Below are positions 1 to 9,500 of a stretch of DNA of 64,000 bases, piece after piece. Position 1 is the first letter of the stretch. Every line of letters begins with the position of its first letter. A model generated the notes under the pieces. The model saw only the letters and a list, made by a program, of their open reading frames with translations, was not told the DNA's origin and made no database searches. Both the position numbers and the translations under genes were made by a program. The DNA comes from an uncultured Lachnospiraceae bacterium (GTDB lineage: Bacteria > Bacillota > Clostridia > Lachnospirales > Lachnospiraceae): the NCBI GenBank assembly GCA_947178125.1, contig CAMWXB010000010.1, forward strand, positions 27,781-91,780. Direction: 5' to 3'.

Positions 1-1
1 A

Positions 2-2050
2 GAAGAAGCGGAGCAGGCCGTTCCCATGACGGTGTGTGGTTATTACCGGAACCCGCTGGGGAATGTCAGCAGCATATATGAAGAAATTTATACGGGAGAA
101 GATTTTCTTCCGACTTATAACCCGCTGTTGGCGGAAGGTTACGACACAATTTATGTGAAACTGAACAATCTGGATTTCTGGAAGCTTGGGCATGACAGGG
201 AGGAAAAACTGACGGAAGTGGATGCGCTCGTCGGCGGAAATGGAAACGGATATAAAATGAGCGATATGAGCGGCGGCGTCATGGCGTTGGTCTTTGTAAT
301 TATTTTCATGATCATGTTCTGCGGGTATATTTTCATTTATAATGTATTTGATATATCCATTGTCAATGACATTCGGTTTTACGGGGAATTGAAAACCATC
401 GGTATGACGGCGGGGCAGCTGCGGCGGATGCTCTTTTACCAGATGAACCGGATTTCCCTGTGGGGAATCGTCATCGGAAGCCTGATCGGATACGGCATCG
501 GGCGGTTTGCTTCCAGGAAAATCGTTGCGGGATTTGCCGAAGGGATTGCGATGTATTATCAGCCGGCGGGGCCTTTGAAATCTTTCGTCCTGAGCGCGGT
601 TTTTGCATGGATTACCGTTTATATCAGTACCAGACGGCCTTTTCGGAAGGCGTGCGCCATCTCTCCGGTAGAGGCGGCCAGATACCGTGGGAAACAGAAA
701 AAGGGAATCTTTTCGGTACTTTCCTTCGGCATCAGCGGCATTCTGTTTCTGATGGTCTATACCATATCGGCGGGTTATCAGGTGGATGTGATGATGGACC
801 GGTATAATGAAACGGATTTCCGTATCAGACATAAGGGCAGTTTGTGGATACAGGACGAAGCTTATCAGCCGATCAGCCAGAATCTGGTCGCAACGCTGGA
901 GGCACTTGATTTTACGGAGAATTTCGGACTGGTCTATCAGGCAAGAACGAAGCCGGATTATTTTTTATGGAACGGTTCATACAAGTACGAAGCATCCATT
1001 GGGGAAATCGGAAAAGAGGGAGAGCTTGCGGAAGAAATGCGTGCCTATAATGCGCACTTTAGAGAAATGGGCGGTGACATGGATGAATTTCCGGAAAACG
1101 AAAGAGGAAATTATAAGGTCCGGGTACTCGGCGTGCCGCCAGAATATCTGGCCCGGGATGAAAAATATCTGGACGTGCTGGAAGGCAGCCTGGATGCGGA
1201 AAAATTTGCAGAGGGCGGCTATATGATATATAAACGCCTGCTGCTGGTGGGGAAAGAGCAGGCGCTCGCGTTGACGGAGGGGATGGCATATCAGGTACAT
1301 GCGGGCGATCAGGTCACGGTGCGCTTTTATGACGACGCAGCACAGCATTATGTGGAGAAAACTTATACGGTTATGGCAATTGTTGTTGATAACAGTATGT
1401 TTTCGACGTCAAATACACACAACGGTAATATTATCATAAGCGATGAAGAATTTTGCAGTATTTATTCCGACCATGAGAATCTCGTGAGCAGTATCTGCTT
1501 TGATTCTCCGCAGAAATTTGACAGCAAGAGCCTGGAAGCCGGAAGGGCGCAGTATGAGACGGTGGAGAAAATTCTGGAAGAGGACGGAAATCTGCAGCTT
1601 ATGCTTGATGCAAAATACCAGGATGGCGTATATTCTGCCGGAAACAAGAAAATTCTCACGGTTTTCGGTATGTTTCTTGCGGCGGTCGTCGGCCTGATCG
1701 GCATTGCCAATCTGATCAACACGGTGACAACGGATGTGATGGCGAGAAAACTGGAATATGCCGCGATGCAGTCTATTGGTATGACCGGGAAACAGATGGA
1801 ACGGGATGTTTTTACAAAATATGCCCGCTATATCCTGACATCGGTAGGGATTGCCGCAGTATTTGGTTCGCTGATCACTTATCAGGCAGCCGAAAACCCA
1901 ACGTTTACGGGATTTTCCCTTCCGGCGTTTGTGCAGGCATTCACGATTTTTCTTGTTTTTTCCATCTTGCTCAGTGCGGCGATGGCGCGGATCCTGACAC
2001 GGGTCATGAACAGAAAGTCGATTGTAGAGAGGCTGCGGGAAGCGGTGTAA
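2..2050 (+). CDS. ABC transporter permease, FtsX/BceB-like (5' truncated by window edge)
   Basis: Frame is open back to base 2. Multiple TM segments (VMALVFVIIFMIMFCGYIFIYNVFDISI; ILTVFGMFLAAVVGLIGIANLINTV) with FtsX-like 'GELKTIGMTAGQLRRM' and 'EYAAMQSIGMTGKQM' motifs. Followed by a response regulator and histidine kinase. Confidence 0.85.
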   Translation, partial: EEAEQAVPMTVCGYYRNPLGNVSSIYEEIYTGEDFLPTYNPLLAEGYDTIYVKLNNLDFWKLGHDREEKLTEVDALVGGNGNGYKMSDMSGGVMALVFVIIFMIMFCGYIFIYNVFDISIVNDIRFYGELKTIGMTAGQLRRMLFYQMNRISLWGIVIGSLIGYGIGRFASRKIVAGFAEGIAMYYQPAGPLKSFVLSAVFAWITVYISTRRPFRKACAISPVEAARYRGKQKKGIFSVLSFGISGILFLMVYTISAGYQVDVMMDRYNETDFRIRHKGSLWIQDEAYQPISQNLVATLEALDFTENFGLVYQARTKPDYFLWNGSYKYEASIGEIGKEGELAEEMRAYNAHFREMGGDMDEFPENERGNYKVRVLGVPPEYLARDEKYLDVLEGSLDAEKFAEGGYMIYKRLLLVGKEQALALTEGMAYQVHAGDQVTVRFYDDAAQHYVEKTYTVMAIVVDNSMFSTSNTHNGNIIISDEEFCSIYSDHENLVSSICFDSPQKFDSKSLEAGRAQYETVEKILEEDGNLQLMLDAKYQDGVYSAGNKKILTVFGMFLAAVVGLIGIANLINTVTTDVMARKLEYAAMQSIGMTGKQMERDVFTKYARYILTSVGIAAVFGSLITYQAAENPTFTGFSLPAFVQAFTIFLVFSILLSAAMARILTRVMNRKSIVERLREAV

Positions 2051-2102
2051 GGAGTTTTTTACAGAAATTGAAAAGGAAGAAGCGGTATTATGGGGGAAGG
2101 GT

Positions 2103-2777
2103 ATGGAACAGCATATTTTAATTATTGAAGATGATAAAACATTAAATGCCGGGATTGCATTTGCGCTGGAAAAAGAAGGCTATGCCGTTCACAGTGCGCA
2201 TAGTCTTCTGGAGGCGGAAAAACGTCTTAGACAGAAAATGAATCTGATTTTGCTCGACGTGAATCTGCCGGACGGAGACGGCCGGGACTTTCTGCAGAAT
2301 ATTCTCGCCGGGCAGTCTGTCCCGGTAATCTGCCTGACGGCACTCGATACGGAGGAGGATATGTTAAAGGGATTCCGCGCAGGCTGTGACGATTATGTGA
2401 CAAAGCCCTTTTCCATGCCGGTGCTTGTGATGAAGATCAAAGCGTTGTTAAAGCGCAGCGAAGGAATGTCGAGGCAGATTTACTGTTCCGGCGATCTGGT
2501 TTATGATTTTGAAGGCAAGACACTAAGAAAGCGTGACAGCGTGGTAGAACTTACCGCGCTGGAAGTGCGGATGCTGGAGTTTTTTATCCGGAACAGAGGC
2601 ATTGTGCTGACAAGGGAAAATTTGCTGGATAAAATCTGGGATGCGGAAGAACGGTATGTGGAAGAGCGGACACTGAATGTCAGTGTCCGCAGACTGCGCA
2701 AGAAGATAGAAGACAATCCGGAAGAGCCGAGGTATATCAGGACGGTGTTCGGGATTGGTTATAAGTGGGAAGTGTGA
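2103..2777 (+). CDS. OmpR/PhoB-family response regulator
   Basis: Receiver domain (IIEDDKTL, LILLDVNLPDGDG, KPF) plus winged-helix C-terminus (LTALEVRMLEFFIRNRG...VSVRRLRKKIE...GIGYKW). Confidence 0.95.
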   Translation: MEQHILIIEDDKTLNAGIAFALEKEGYAVHSAHSLLEAEKRLRQKMNLILLDVNLPDGDGRDFLQNILAGQSVPVICLTALDTEEDMLKGFRAGCDDYVTKPFSMPVLVMKIKALLKRSEGMSRQIYCSGDLVYDFEGKTLRKRDSVVELTALEVRMLEFFIRNRGIVLTRENLLDKIWDAEERYVEERTLNVSVRRLRKKIEDNPEEPRYIRTVFGIGYKWEV

Positions 2778-2796
2778 AAGAGACGGGTCGTGAGCG

Positions 2797-3846
2797 ATGA
2801 AAGATAAAGTATTACAATATTTTAAAAGGGGAGAAGGGACGGACAGGATATGGCTGGGCGGTGTAGGCGTGACGCTCATGCTGTTTTGGCTGTTTCTGTC
2901 CACAGCGGCCTTCTGGCAGGATTATATTATGGTATGGGCGGTGCTGTACGGCATGATGAATCTGCTTGTATTTATCGTGGTATATTTTTTTCTGGCGCGA
3001 CATGTAAATGGGACTTTGTATGTGCTCAGCGGCATGGTGGAGGAGCTGATCGGCGGAAAAGAGAAAATAGAATTTTCGCCTGTAGAGGATACGGTTCTGT
3101 CCAAATTGCAGGGACAGCTTTTGAAATTATATGACATTCTGCAATCCCACAAAGAGCGTGAACAGAAGATTCGGGAACAGCTCGATGAAAATATCGGCAA
3201 TCTGGTGCATCAGATCAGTACGCCGATTACCAATCTCCGGTTATATGTCGGTTTTTTAAAAAGAGACGATTTGACACCGCCGGAAAGGGAGAAATTCCTG
3301 TCCTGTATGGAAGCGCAGGCACAGAAGCTTTTCTGGCTTGGAGAGAGTTTTTCCAAAATATCCCGTCTGGAAACGGGCATCATCCGCCTGAGGCCGGAAA
3401 GACAGAAAGTCGAAGCCGTCATTTTAGGCGCCATCAATCAGGCCATGGTCAAAGCGGAGAACAAAGGGATGGAAATTTCTCTGTCCGGCGAAACACAGGC
3501 CGCCGCCCTGCTCGACCTTAAATGGACAACGGAAGCCCTGTTCAACATTCTGGATAATGCCGTAAAATACGGTAAATCCGGGACGCCGATACAGATAACC
3601 GTGACCGATCTTACGAATTATATCAGGATTGCAGTACGGAATGAAAGCGAAATAAAAATTTCCCCCCATGAGTACCATCTGCTTTTCAAACGTTTTTACC
3701 GCGGGAAGACAAATACCGTGACCGAGGGCATAGGCTTGGGCTTATACATCGCAAGAAAAATATTAGAGGATGAAAAAGCCTATATCAAAGCCGAAACAAG
3801 ACCGGACGGCCTGACGGAGTTTACCGTTTTCTTATATAAGGGATAG
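2797..3846 (+). CDS. Sensor histidine kinase (BceS-like)
   Basis: Two N-terminal TM helices, 'NLVHQISTPITNLRLY' H-box, 'FNILDNAVKYG' N-box, 'GIGLGLYIARKI' G-box. Adjacent to the response regulator. Confidence 0.93.
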   Translation: MKDKVLQYFKRGEGTDRIWLGGVGVTLMLFWLFLSTAAFWQDYIMVWAVLYGMMNLLVFIVVYFFLARHVNGTLYVLSGMVEELIGGKEKIEFSPVEDTVLSKLQGQLLKLYDILQSHKEREQKIREQLDENIGNLVHQISTPITNLRLYVGFLKRDDLTPPEREKFLSCMEAQAQKLFWLGESFSKISRLETGIIRLRPERQKVEAVILGAINQAMVKAENKGMEISLSGETQAAALLDLKWTTEALFNILDNAVKYGKSGTPIQITVTDLTNYIRIAVRNESEIKISPHEYHLLFKRFYRGKTNTVTEGIGLGLYIARKILEDEKAYIKAETRPDGLTEFTVFLYKG

Positions 3847-3861
3847 CGTTATGGTAGGAGC

Positions 3862-3898
3862 TGCCGGGCAGAGCATAGTCCCCGGCAACGTAATTTTT
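3862..3898 (+). terminator. Probable Rho-independent terminator after the two-component operon
   Basis: TGCCGGG (3862-3868) pairs with CCCGGCA (3881-3887), followed by TAATTTTT. Confidence 0.55.
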
Positions 3899-3985
3899 AC
3901 AAATCCCCCAGATTGTAAATTGTTTTTTCCAACCTCCTATTCTAAAATTGTGCTCACAAGGACATCGGTAAAGGGGGCAATCATT

Positions 3986-6559
3986 GTGAGCAGATCACAA
4001 CAGACACCTGAACAGGATTCCAATATCATGATAAAAATTTCCAGCTTTATTGTTGATAAGAGGAACCTGTTCTTTCTAATTTATATCATTTTAATTATCT
4101 TTTCGGCTTTTTCAAGGAACTGGGTACAGGTAGAAAACGAACTTTCCGCTTATCTGCCGGAAACAGCGGAGACCTGTCAGGGGCTGGATTTGATGGAGGA
4201 ACAGTTCATTACATATGGAACCGCGAAGATCATGGTGACAAATATTGAATACGATGCGGCGCAGAAACTGGCGGATGAAATAGAAGCGATGGACACGGTC
4301 GGAATGCTCGCTTTTGATAATACGACAGACCATTATAATAACTTTTCCGCACTGTACGATGTCACCTTCGATTATGATGAAACGGACGATAAATGTCTGG
4401 AAGCATTGGAGGCGTTAAAGGAGTATCTTTCGGGATACGATTTCTATGTTTCGACTTCCCTGGGAGACCAGTCTTCGGAAACGATCGCTTCGGAGATGAG
4501 TGTCATTATCGTGTGGGTCGCGGTAATCGTTGTTGCTGTGCTTTTGTTGACTTCCCAGACCTGGGCGGAGGTTCCCGTATTACTTCTGACATTCGTGTCG
4601 GCTGCCATTCTGAGCATGGGAACGAACTTCGTTTTCGGTACGATTTCTTTTGTATCCAATTCCGTGACCGTTGTATTACAGCTGGCACTTTCCATCGACT
4701 ATGCGATCATTTTGTGTAACCGTTATAAAGAAGAGCATGCGACGCTGCCAATCCGGGATGCGGCAATCATTGCCCTGAGTAAGTCGATACCGGAGATATC
4801 GTCTTCCAGTCTGACGACCATCGGCGGTCTGATCGCGATGATGTTCATGCAGTTCGGAATCGGAAGCGACATGGCAATCTGCCTGATCAAGGCGATCATT
4901 TTGAGTTTGATGTCCGTCTTTTTGCTGATGCCGGGGCTGATCGTTTTGTTCGGAAATCTGATGGATAAGACCGTTCATAAGAACTTTGTGCCGAAGATTC
5001 CATTCGTCGGAAAGTTTGCTTATAAAACGAGGTTTTTTGTGCCGCCGGTGTTCGTGGCGGTATTGGTCGTTTTCTTTATTTTGCAGAAGAATTGTCCATA
5101 TGTTTACGGTTACAGTACGCTGACGACGCCGCTGCTCAACCAGTATCAGATAGCGGACAATATGATAGAAGAAAGTTTTGGAGAGACGAACTTTGTGGCG
5201 CTGATCGTGCCTGCCGGAAATTATGACAAGGAAAGTAAATTGTTAAGAGATATCGACGCGCGGGCAGAAGTCGATTATTCCGTTGGATTATCCAATACGG
5301 AGGCGATGGACGGATACATGTTGACAGATAAGTTGTCGGCAAGGCAGTTCTCCGAACTTCTGGAGTTGGACTATGAGGTGGCGGAACTGCTCTACATGGC
5401 CTATGCGGTCAACGATGAGAACTATGCCAAGCTGGTGAGCGGCATTTCTACATACAGCGTACCCCTCATTGACATGATCATGTTCCTGTATGAAGAGGTG
5501 GAGGAAGGGTATGTCACACTGGAAGATGACTTGATGGATACGCTGGAGAGCGCTTATCAGCAGATGAATATCGCCAAAGAACAGCTGCAGGGTGAGGAGT
5601 ACAGCCGTATGCTCATCTATCTGAACCTGCCTGAGGAAGGCGATGAGACATTTGCTTTTCTGGATGAAATGCATGAAATGGCCCGCAAATATTATGAGGA
5701 AGGTACGATTCTCGTTGTCGGAGAGTCTACCAGCCAGTATGATCTCTGTAAGACTTTTTCCAGAGATAATACGGTGGTCAATGTGGTATCCATTCTGGCG
5801 GTTCTGGCGGTGCTGCTTTTTACTTTCAAATCGGCCGGAATGCCGGTACTGCTGATCATCGTCATTCAGGGAAGTATTTGGATAAACTTCTCTTTCCCGG
5901 CTTTGATGAAGTCCAATCTTTTCTTTATGAGCTATCTGATCGTCAGCTCGATTCAGATGGGCGCCAATATTGATTATGCAATCGTTATTTCCGGGCGGTT
6001 CATGGAACTGAAGGAAAAGATGAGCAAAAAAGATGCGATCATCGAAACGATGAATTTCGCTTTCCCGACGATCATTACATCGGGTTCCATGCTGGCAATT
6101 GCCGGCGTCCTGATCGGGCAGATGACTTCCGAGGCGGCAATCGCGGGTATCGGACAGTGTCTTGGGCGCGGTACGTTTATTTCCATATTCATCGTTATGT
6201 TCATCCTGCCACAGATACTTTTGCTCGGAGAAAAGATCATTGAAAAGACATCCTTCACTGTTTCCATGCCGGTCATGACGCAGAAAGCGAGCGGGCTTGT
6301 CAGCGTCAACGGCAAGATTCGGGGACAGATCAACGGAATTGTCATCGGTGAGATTCACGGAATCGTGCGCGGTGAAGTCAATGCCATTATGGAAGTGGGC
6401 GATATGATACCGCTCGGAGAAGTGGATGAGACGCTGCTTGCGATAGAGGCCGGCAGCGGGGAAAACGAGAAAGCAGGGCCGGAAGATGTGACGCCGGATA
6501 CGGATAGAACACAAGATGCGGTCAGAGAAAAAAGAGAGGAGGCAGACAGCCATGAATAG
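3986..6559 (+). CDS. MMPL/RND-family transporter
   Basis: Two repeats of the RND TM bundle (SIDYAIILCNRYKEE and NIDYAIVISGRFMELKE). GTG start at 3986 preceded by AAAGGGGG; the ORF track begins at 3851. C-terminal Gly-rich tail. Confidence 0.88.
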   Translation: MSRSQQTPEQDSNIMIKISSFIVDKRNLFFLIYIILIIFSAFSRNWVQVENELSAYLPETAETCQGLDLMEEQFITYGTAKIMVTNIEYDAAQKLADEIEAMDTVGMLAFDNTTDHYNNFSALYDVTFDYDETDDKCLEALEALKEYLSGYDFYVSTSLGDQSSETIASEMSVIIVWVAVIVVAVLLLTSQTWAEVPVLLLTFVSAAILSMGTNFVFGTISFVSNSVTVVLQLALSIDYAIILCNRYKEEHATLPIRDAAIIALSKSIPEISSSSLTTIGGLIAMMFMQFGIGSDMAICLIKAIILSLMSVFLLMPGLIVLFGNLMDKTVHKNFVPKIPFVGKFAYKTRFFVPPVFVAVLVVFFILQKNCPYVYGYSTLTTPLLNQYQIADNMIEESFGETNFVALIVPAGNYDKESKLLRDIDARAEVDYSVGLSNTEAMDGYMLTDKLSARQFSELLELDYEVAELLYMAYAVNDENYAKLVSGISTYSVPLIDMIMFLYEEVEEGYVTLEDDLMDTLESAYQQMNIAKEQLQGEEYSRMLIYLNLPEEGDETFAFLDEMHEMARKYYEEGTILVVGESTSQYDLCKTFSRDNTVVNVVSILAVLAVLLFTFKSAGMPVLLIIVIQGSIWINFSFPALMKSNLFFMSYLIVSSIQMGANIDYAIVISGRFMELKEKMSKKDAIIETMNFAFPTIITSGSMLAIAGVLIGQMTSEAAIAGIGQCLGRGTFISIFIVMFILPQILLLGEKIIEKTSFTVSMPVMTQKASGLVSVNGKIRGQINGIVIGEIHGIVRGEVNAIMEVGDMIPLGEVDETLLAIEAGSGENEKAGPEDVTPDTDRTQDAVREKREEADSHE

Positions 6560-9500
6560 ACAAAAATCTGTCATAAAAGGCATAAAAAAATATCTGTCAC
6601 GGCGAAAACTGCTGTCACAGAAAAATAATTTGTCAAAAAACTACTATAGAATTGTCAGCATGCTTATGCTTCCTGCACTTATTGTGACACTTGTGTCAGA
6701 AAATGTGGCATTTGCAGCAGAGGAAAAGAAGGAAGAAACGCAGGAAAAAGAGGCTGCAGCAGAAACGGGAGCCGATGGAGCGGATGCAGTAGAAAGTGCG
6801 CTGGAGCAGGCAGAAGGAGAGATGACTGCGGTTTCGGCAGAGGGTAAAGAGGTGATTGCTGTCAGGACTGCCGAAGAACTTTTAGCGGTTGCCGAAAAAT
6901 GTGACACGGATGTCTGGTCTGCTGATAAGCTGATAGAGCTGCAGGACGACATTTCCCTTGAGGGTATTGATTTTGAACCGATTGCAGTATTTGCGGGCAC
7001 TTTTAACGGAAACGGACATACGATCAGCGATTTTCATTATGTGGGTTACGGATATGCGGACGGTTTTTTTCGTTATATCGCGCCGACGGGCATTGTCCAG
7101 AACCTGACGATATCGGGCTGGGTCGAAGCGGAAAATGAAGAAAAGTGTACGGGCGGCTTTTGCGGTATTAATGGCGGCTGGATTCTGGAATGTACTTTTT
7201 CGGGACGGGTGGAAGGAAAGTCGGAAACCGGTGGTATTGTCGGGGAGAATGAAAGCACCGGTACGATCAGCACCTGTTCCGTCATCGGTTCGGTAACGGG
7301 ATATGACCGGGCAGGCGGTATTGCGGGCAGTAATTATGGTACGATTCGGAATTGTACGAACAAAGCGGGTATCAACAGCGACAGCTCCTGGCTGGAGGAA
7401 GCGGATGAGTCGGGACTGGAATGGCTGCTGGAAGACATCGAGGAACGGAAGCTGATCAGCGGAACGGATATCGGCGGTATCGCGGGATATTCCAAAGGTC
7501 TTCTGATTAACTGCAATAACGAGGGCGTTGTCGGTTACGAACATAACGGCTATAACATCGGCGGTATTGTGGGCAGACAGTCCGGGCAGGTCTTTTTCTG
7601 TAATAACAACGGTCAGGTGTATGGGCGTAAGGATGTAGGCGGTATTGTCGGACAGATGGAGCCGTATATCAGTGTAGAAGAGGCGGAATCACTTTCGGAA
7701 GCAGTGCAGCGGCTTCACGATCTGGTGGATATCTTTTTGAACGATGCCGGCAAGACACAGGATACGGTAAGTGCGGATTTTGATATTCTGCGCAGTCATT
7801 CGGATGAAGCGCTGAAAAATGCGGATTCGATTGCAAACAAAACAACGGATTTTATTGATGATAATATTTCTGCGGTCAATGAGGCTGCCGACCGGATGCG
7901 TTACTGCATGGAGCAGATTCCCTATATTGCGGATGATGTTTCCTCTGCCATAGACAGCATGAATGAGACGGCGGAGGCACTTGGCAGAGTGGCCGATGTG
8001 CTCGACCTGAACGGAAAAGCCGGGGATACGGTATATGATGAGACGGCGCATGCCCGTTTGTCGCTCGTGTCCGGGGTAGGCGGTGACGTTTATACGAACA
8101 GCGCCCTGCCGGCAGAGGGGGAAACGGTTACACTGTCGGTTGTGCCGGAGGAAGGTTATCGGCTGAGTTATATCAGTGCGGCCGATGCTTCGAAAGCAAC
8201 CCTTGAACTGACGATGCTCAGCGATACGGAGTACGCTTTTGTCATGCCTTCCGGAAATGTTGTGGTCAAAGCGGAGTTTGTATATGACGGTAGTGTCACA
8301 TCGGATGCGGGAGACGGCAGCGTATCGGTGGTGGTGCCTCCTGCCGGTTCGAGAAACGACGCAAGCAGCGATGGAAGTCAGATAAACAACAATGACGGCC
8401 AGACGAATAGCAATGGAAGCCAGACAAACAGCAACGGCGGCCAGACAAATAATAATATCGGCCAGACAGGTAATGATGGCGCTGGTCTGGGCGTGGATGG
8501 GAACGCATCGACTGATGGCACGGACGAATCTGATAATGGTGACAGCGGAGCAGAAAGCCCGGATGATCAGGTGGACGATGATGGAAATGAACTGGAGAGC
8601 GCTCCGGAAGACTTGGATGGCAGCAGGGAAGATGCAGGAAGCGAAAATACTGAAGAACAGGTCGAAGATTCAAACGCAACGGCGGAGGACGCGTCGGAAC
8701 CGGATAACGGAACGGATGCAGCCAATGTTACGAATGAGGTGGCTATGCTGGATGATGGGAAAAACGATGCGGACCATCAGTTCAGAAAACTGGTCAACGC
8801 GACAGCAGCCTTGAATGGCGTGGAACATACGATTACGGTTTTGAAAAACGGAGATACGGAAAGTACGGTCAGTGCCTATGCGGACGATGTCGTAGTCATT
8901 AATGTGCAGCCGGACAGCGGCTGTCAGGCATCCATACATATAACGGCTGGCGGGGGAGAGATTTCTTTTACAGAGAAAATGGAAGGCCGTGCCTATCAGT
9001 TCACAATGCCAGATGCGGATGTGGATGTAGCGGTCAGCTTCGTAAAAGCAGGGGTCATTGTGGAATCCAATGCGGGAGGTAAGGCGGATTATACCGTATC
9101 CGGCAGCAAACTTACACTGCAGGTCAGGCCGAATGCTGGCTATGCGGAAAAAGAACATCCAACCGTTGTCGATAGCGCCGGAAGTCAGCTGATGATTTCC
9201 AGAAAAAGTGCGGGGGCTTATGTTTACGAGGTGGATATGACAAGTGCAAATCCGCCTGTCAGGGTGAAGATAACCTTTACGGCAAGTACGGACTCTGCGG
9301 CGGTAAGCGCTTCCAGAGATAACCTGAGTGAGAACGTCAGTCTGTTAAAGACACAGATGCAGAGTGTTTCCGATACCATGTCAATAATTGACCAGCTTGT
9401 CAGCGGAAAGACATTGGATGATATAAGGAATGATGAAGAACTGATCGGCTATATCCTGGATCTGGCGCAGGATTTATCCGATGCGGGAAATACACTTTCC

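Noticed and set aside
5288-6583. 431-aa minus-strand ORF antisense to the MMPL gene
   Set aside because: Low-complexity H/R/D-rich translation typical of antisense of a high-GC coding frame; overlaps a well-supported gene.
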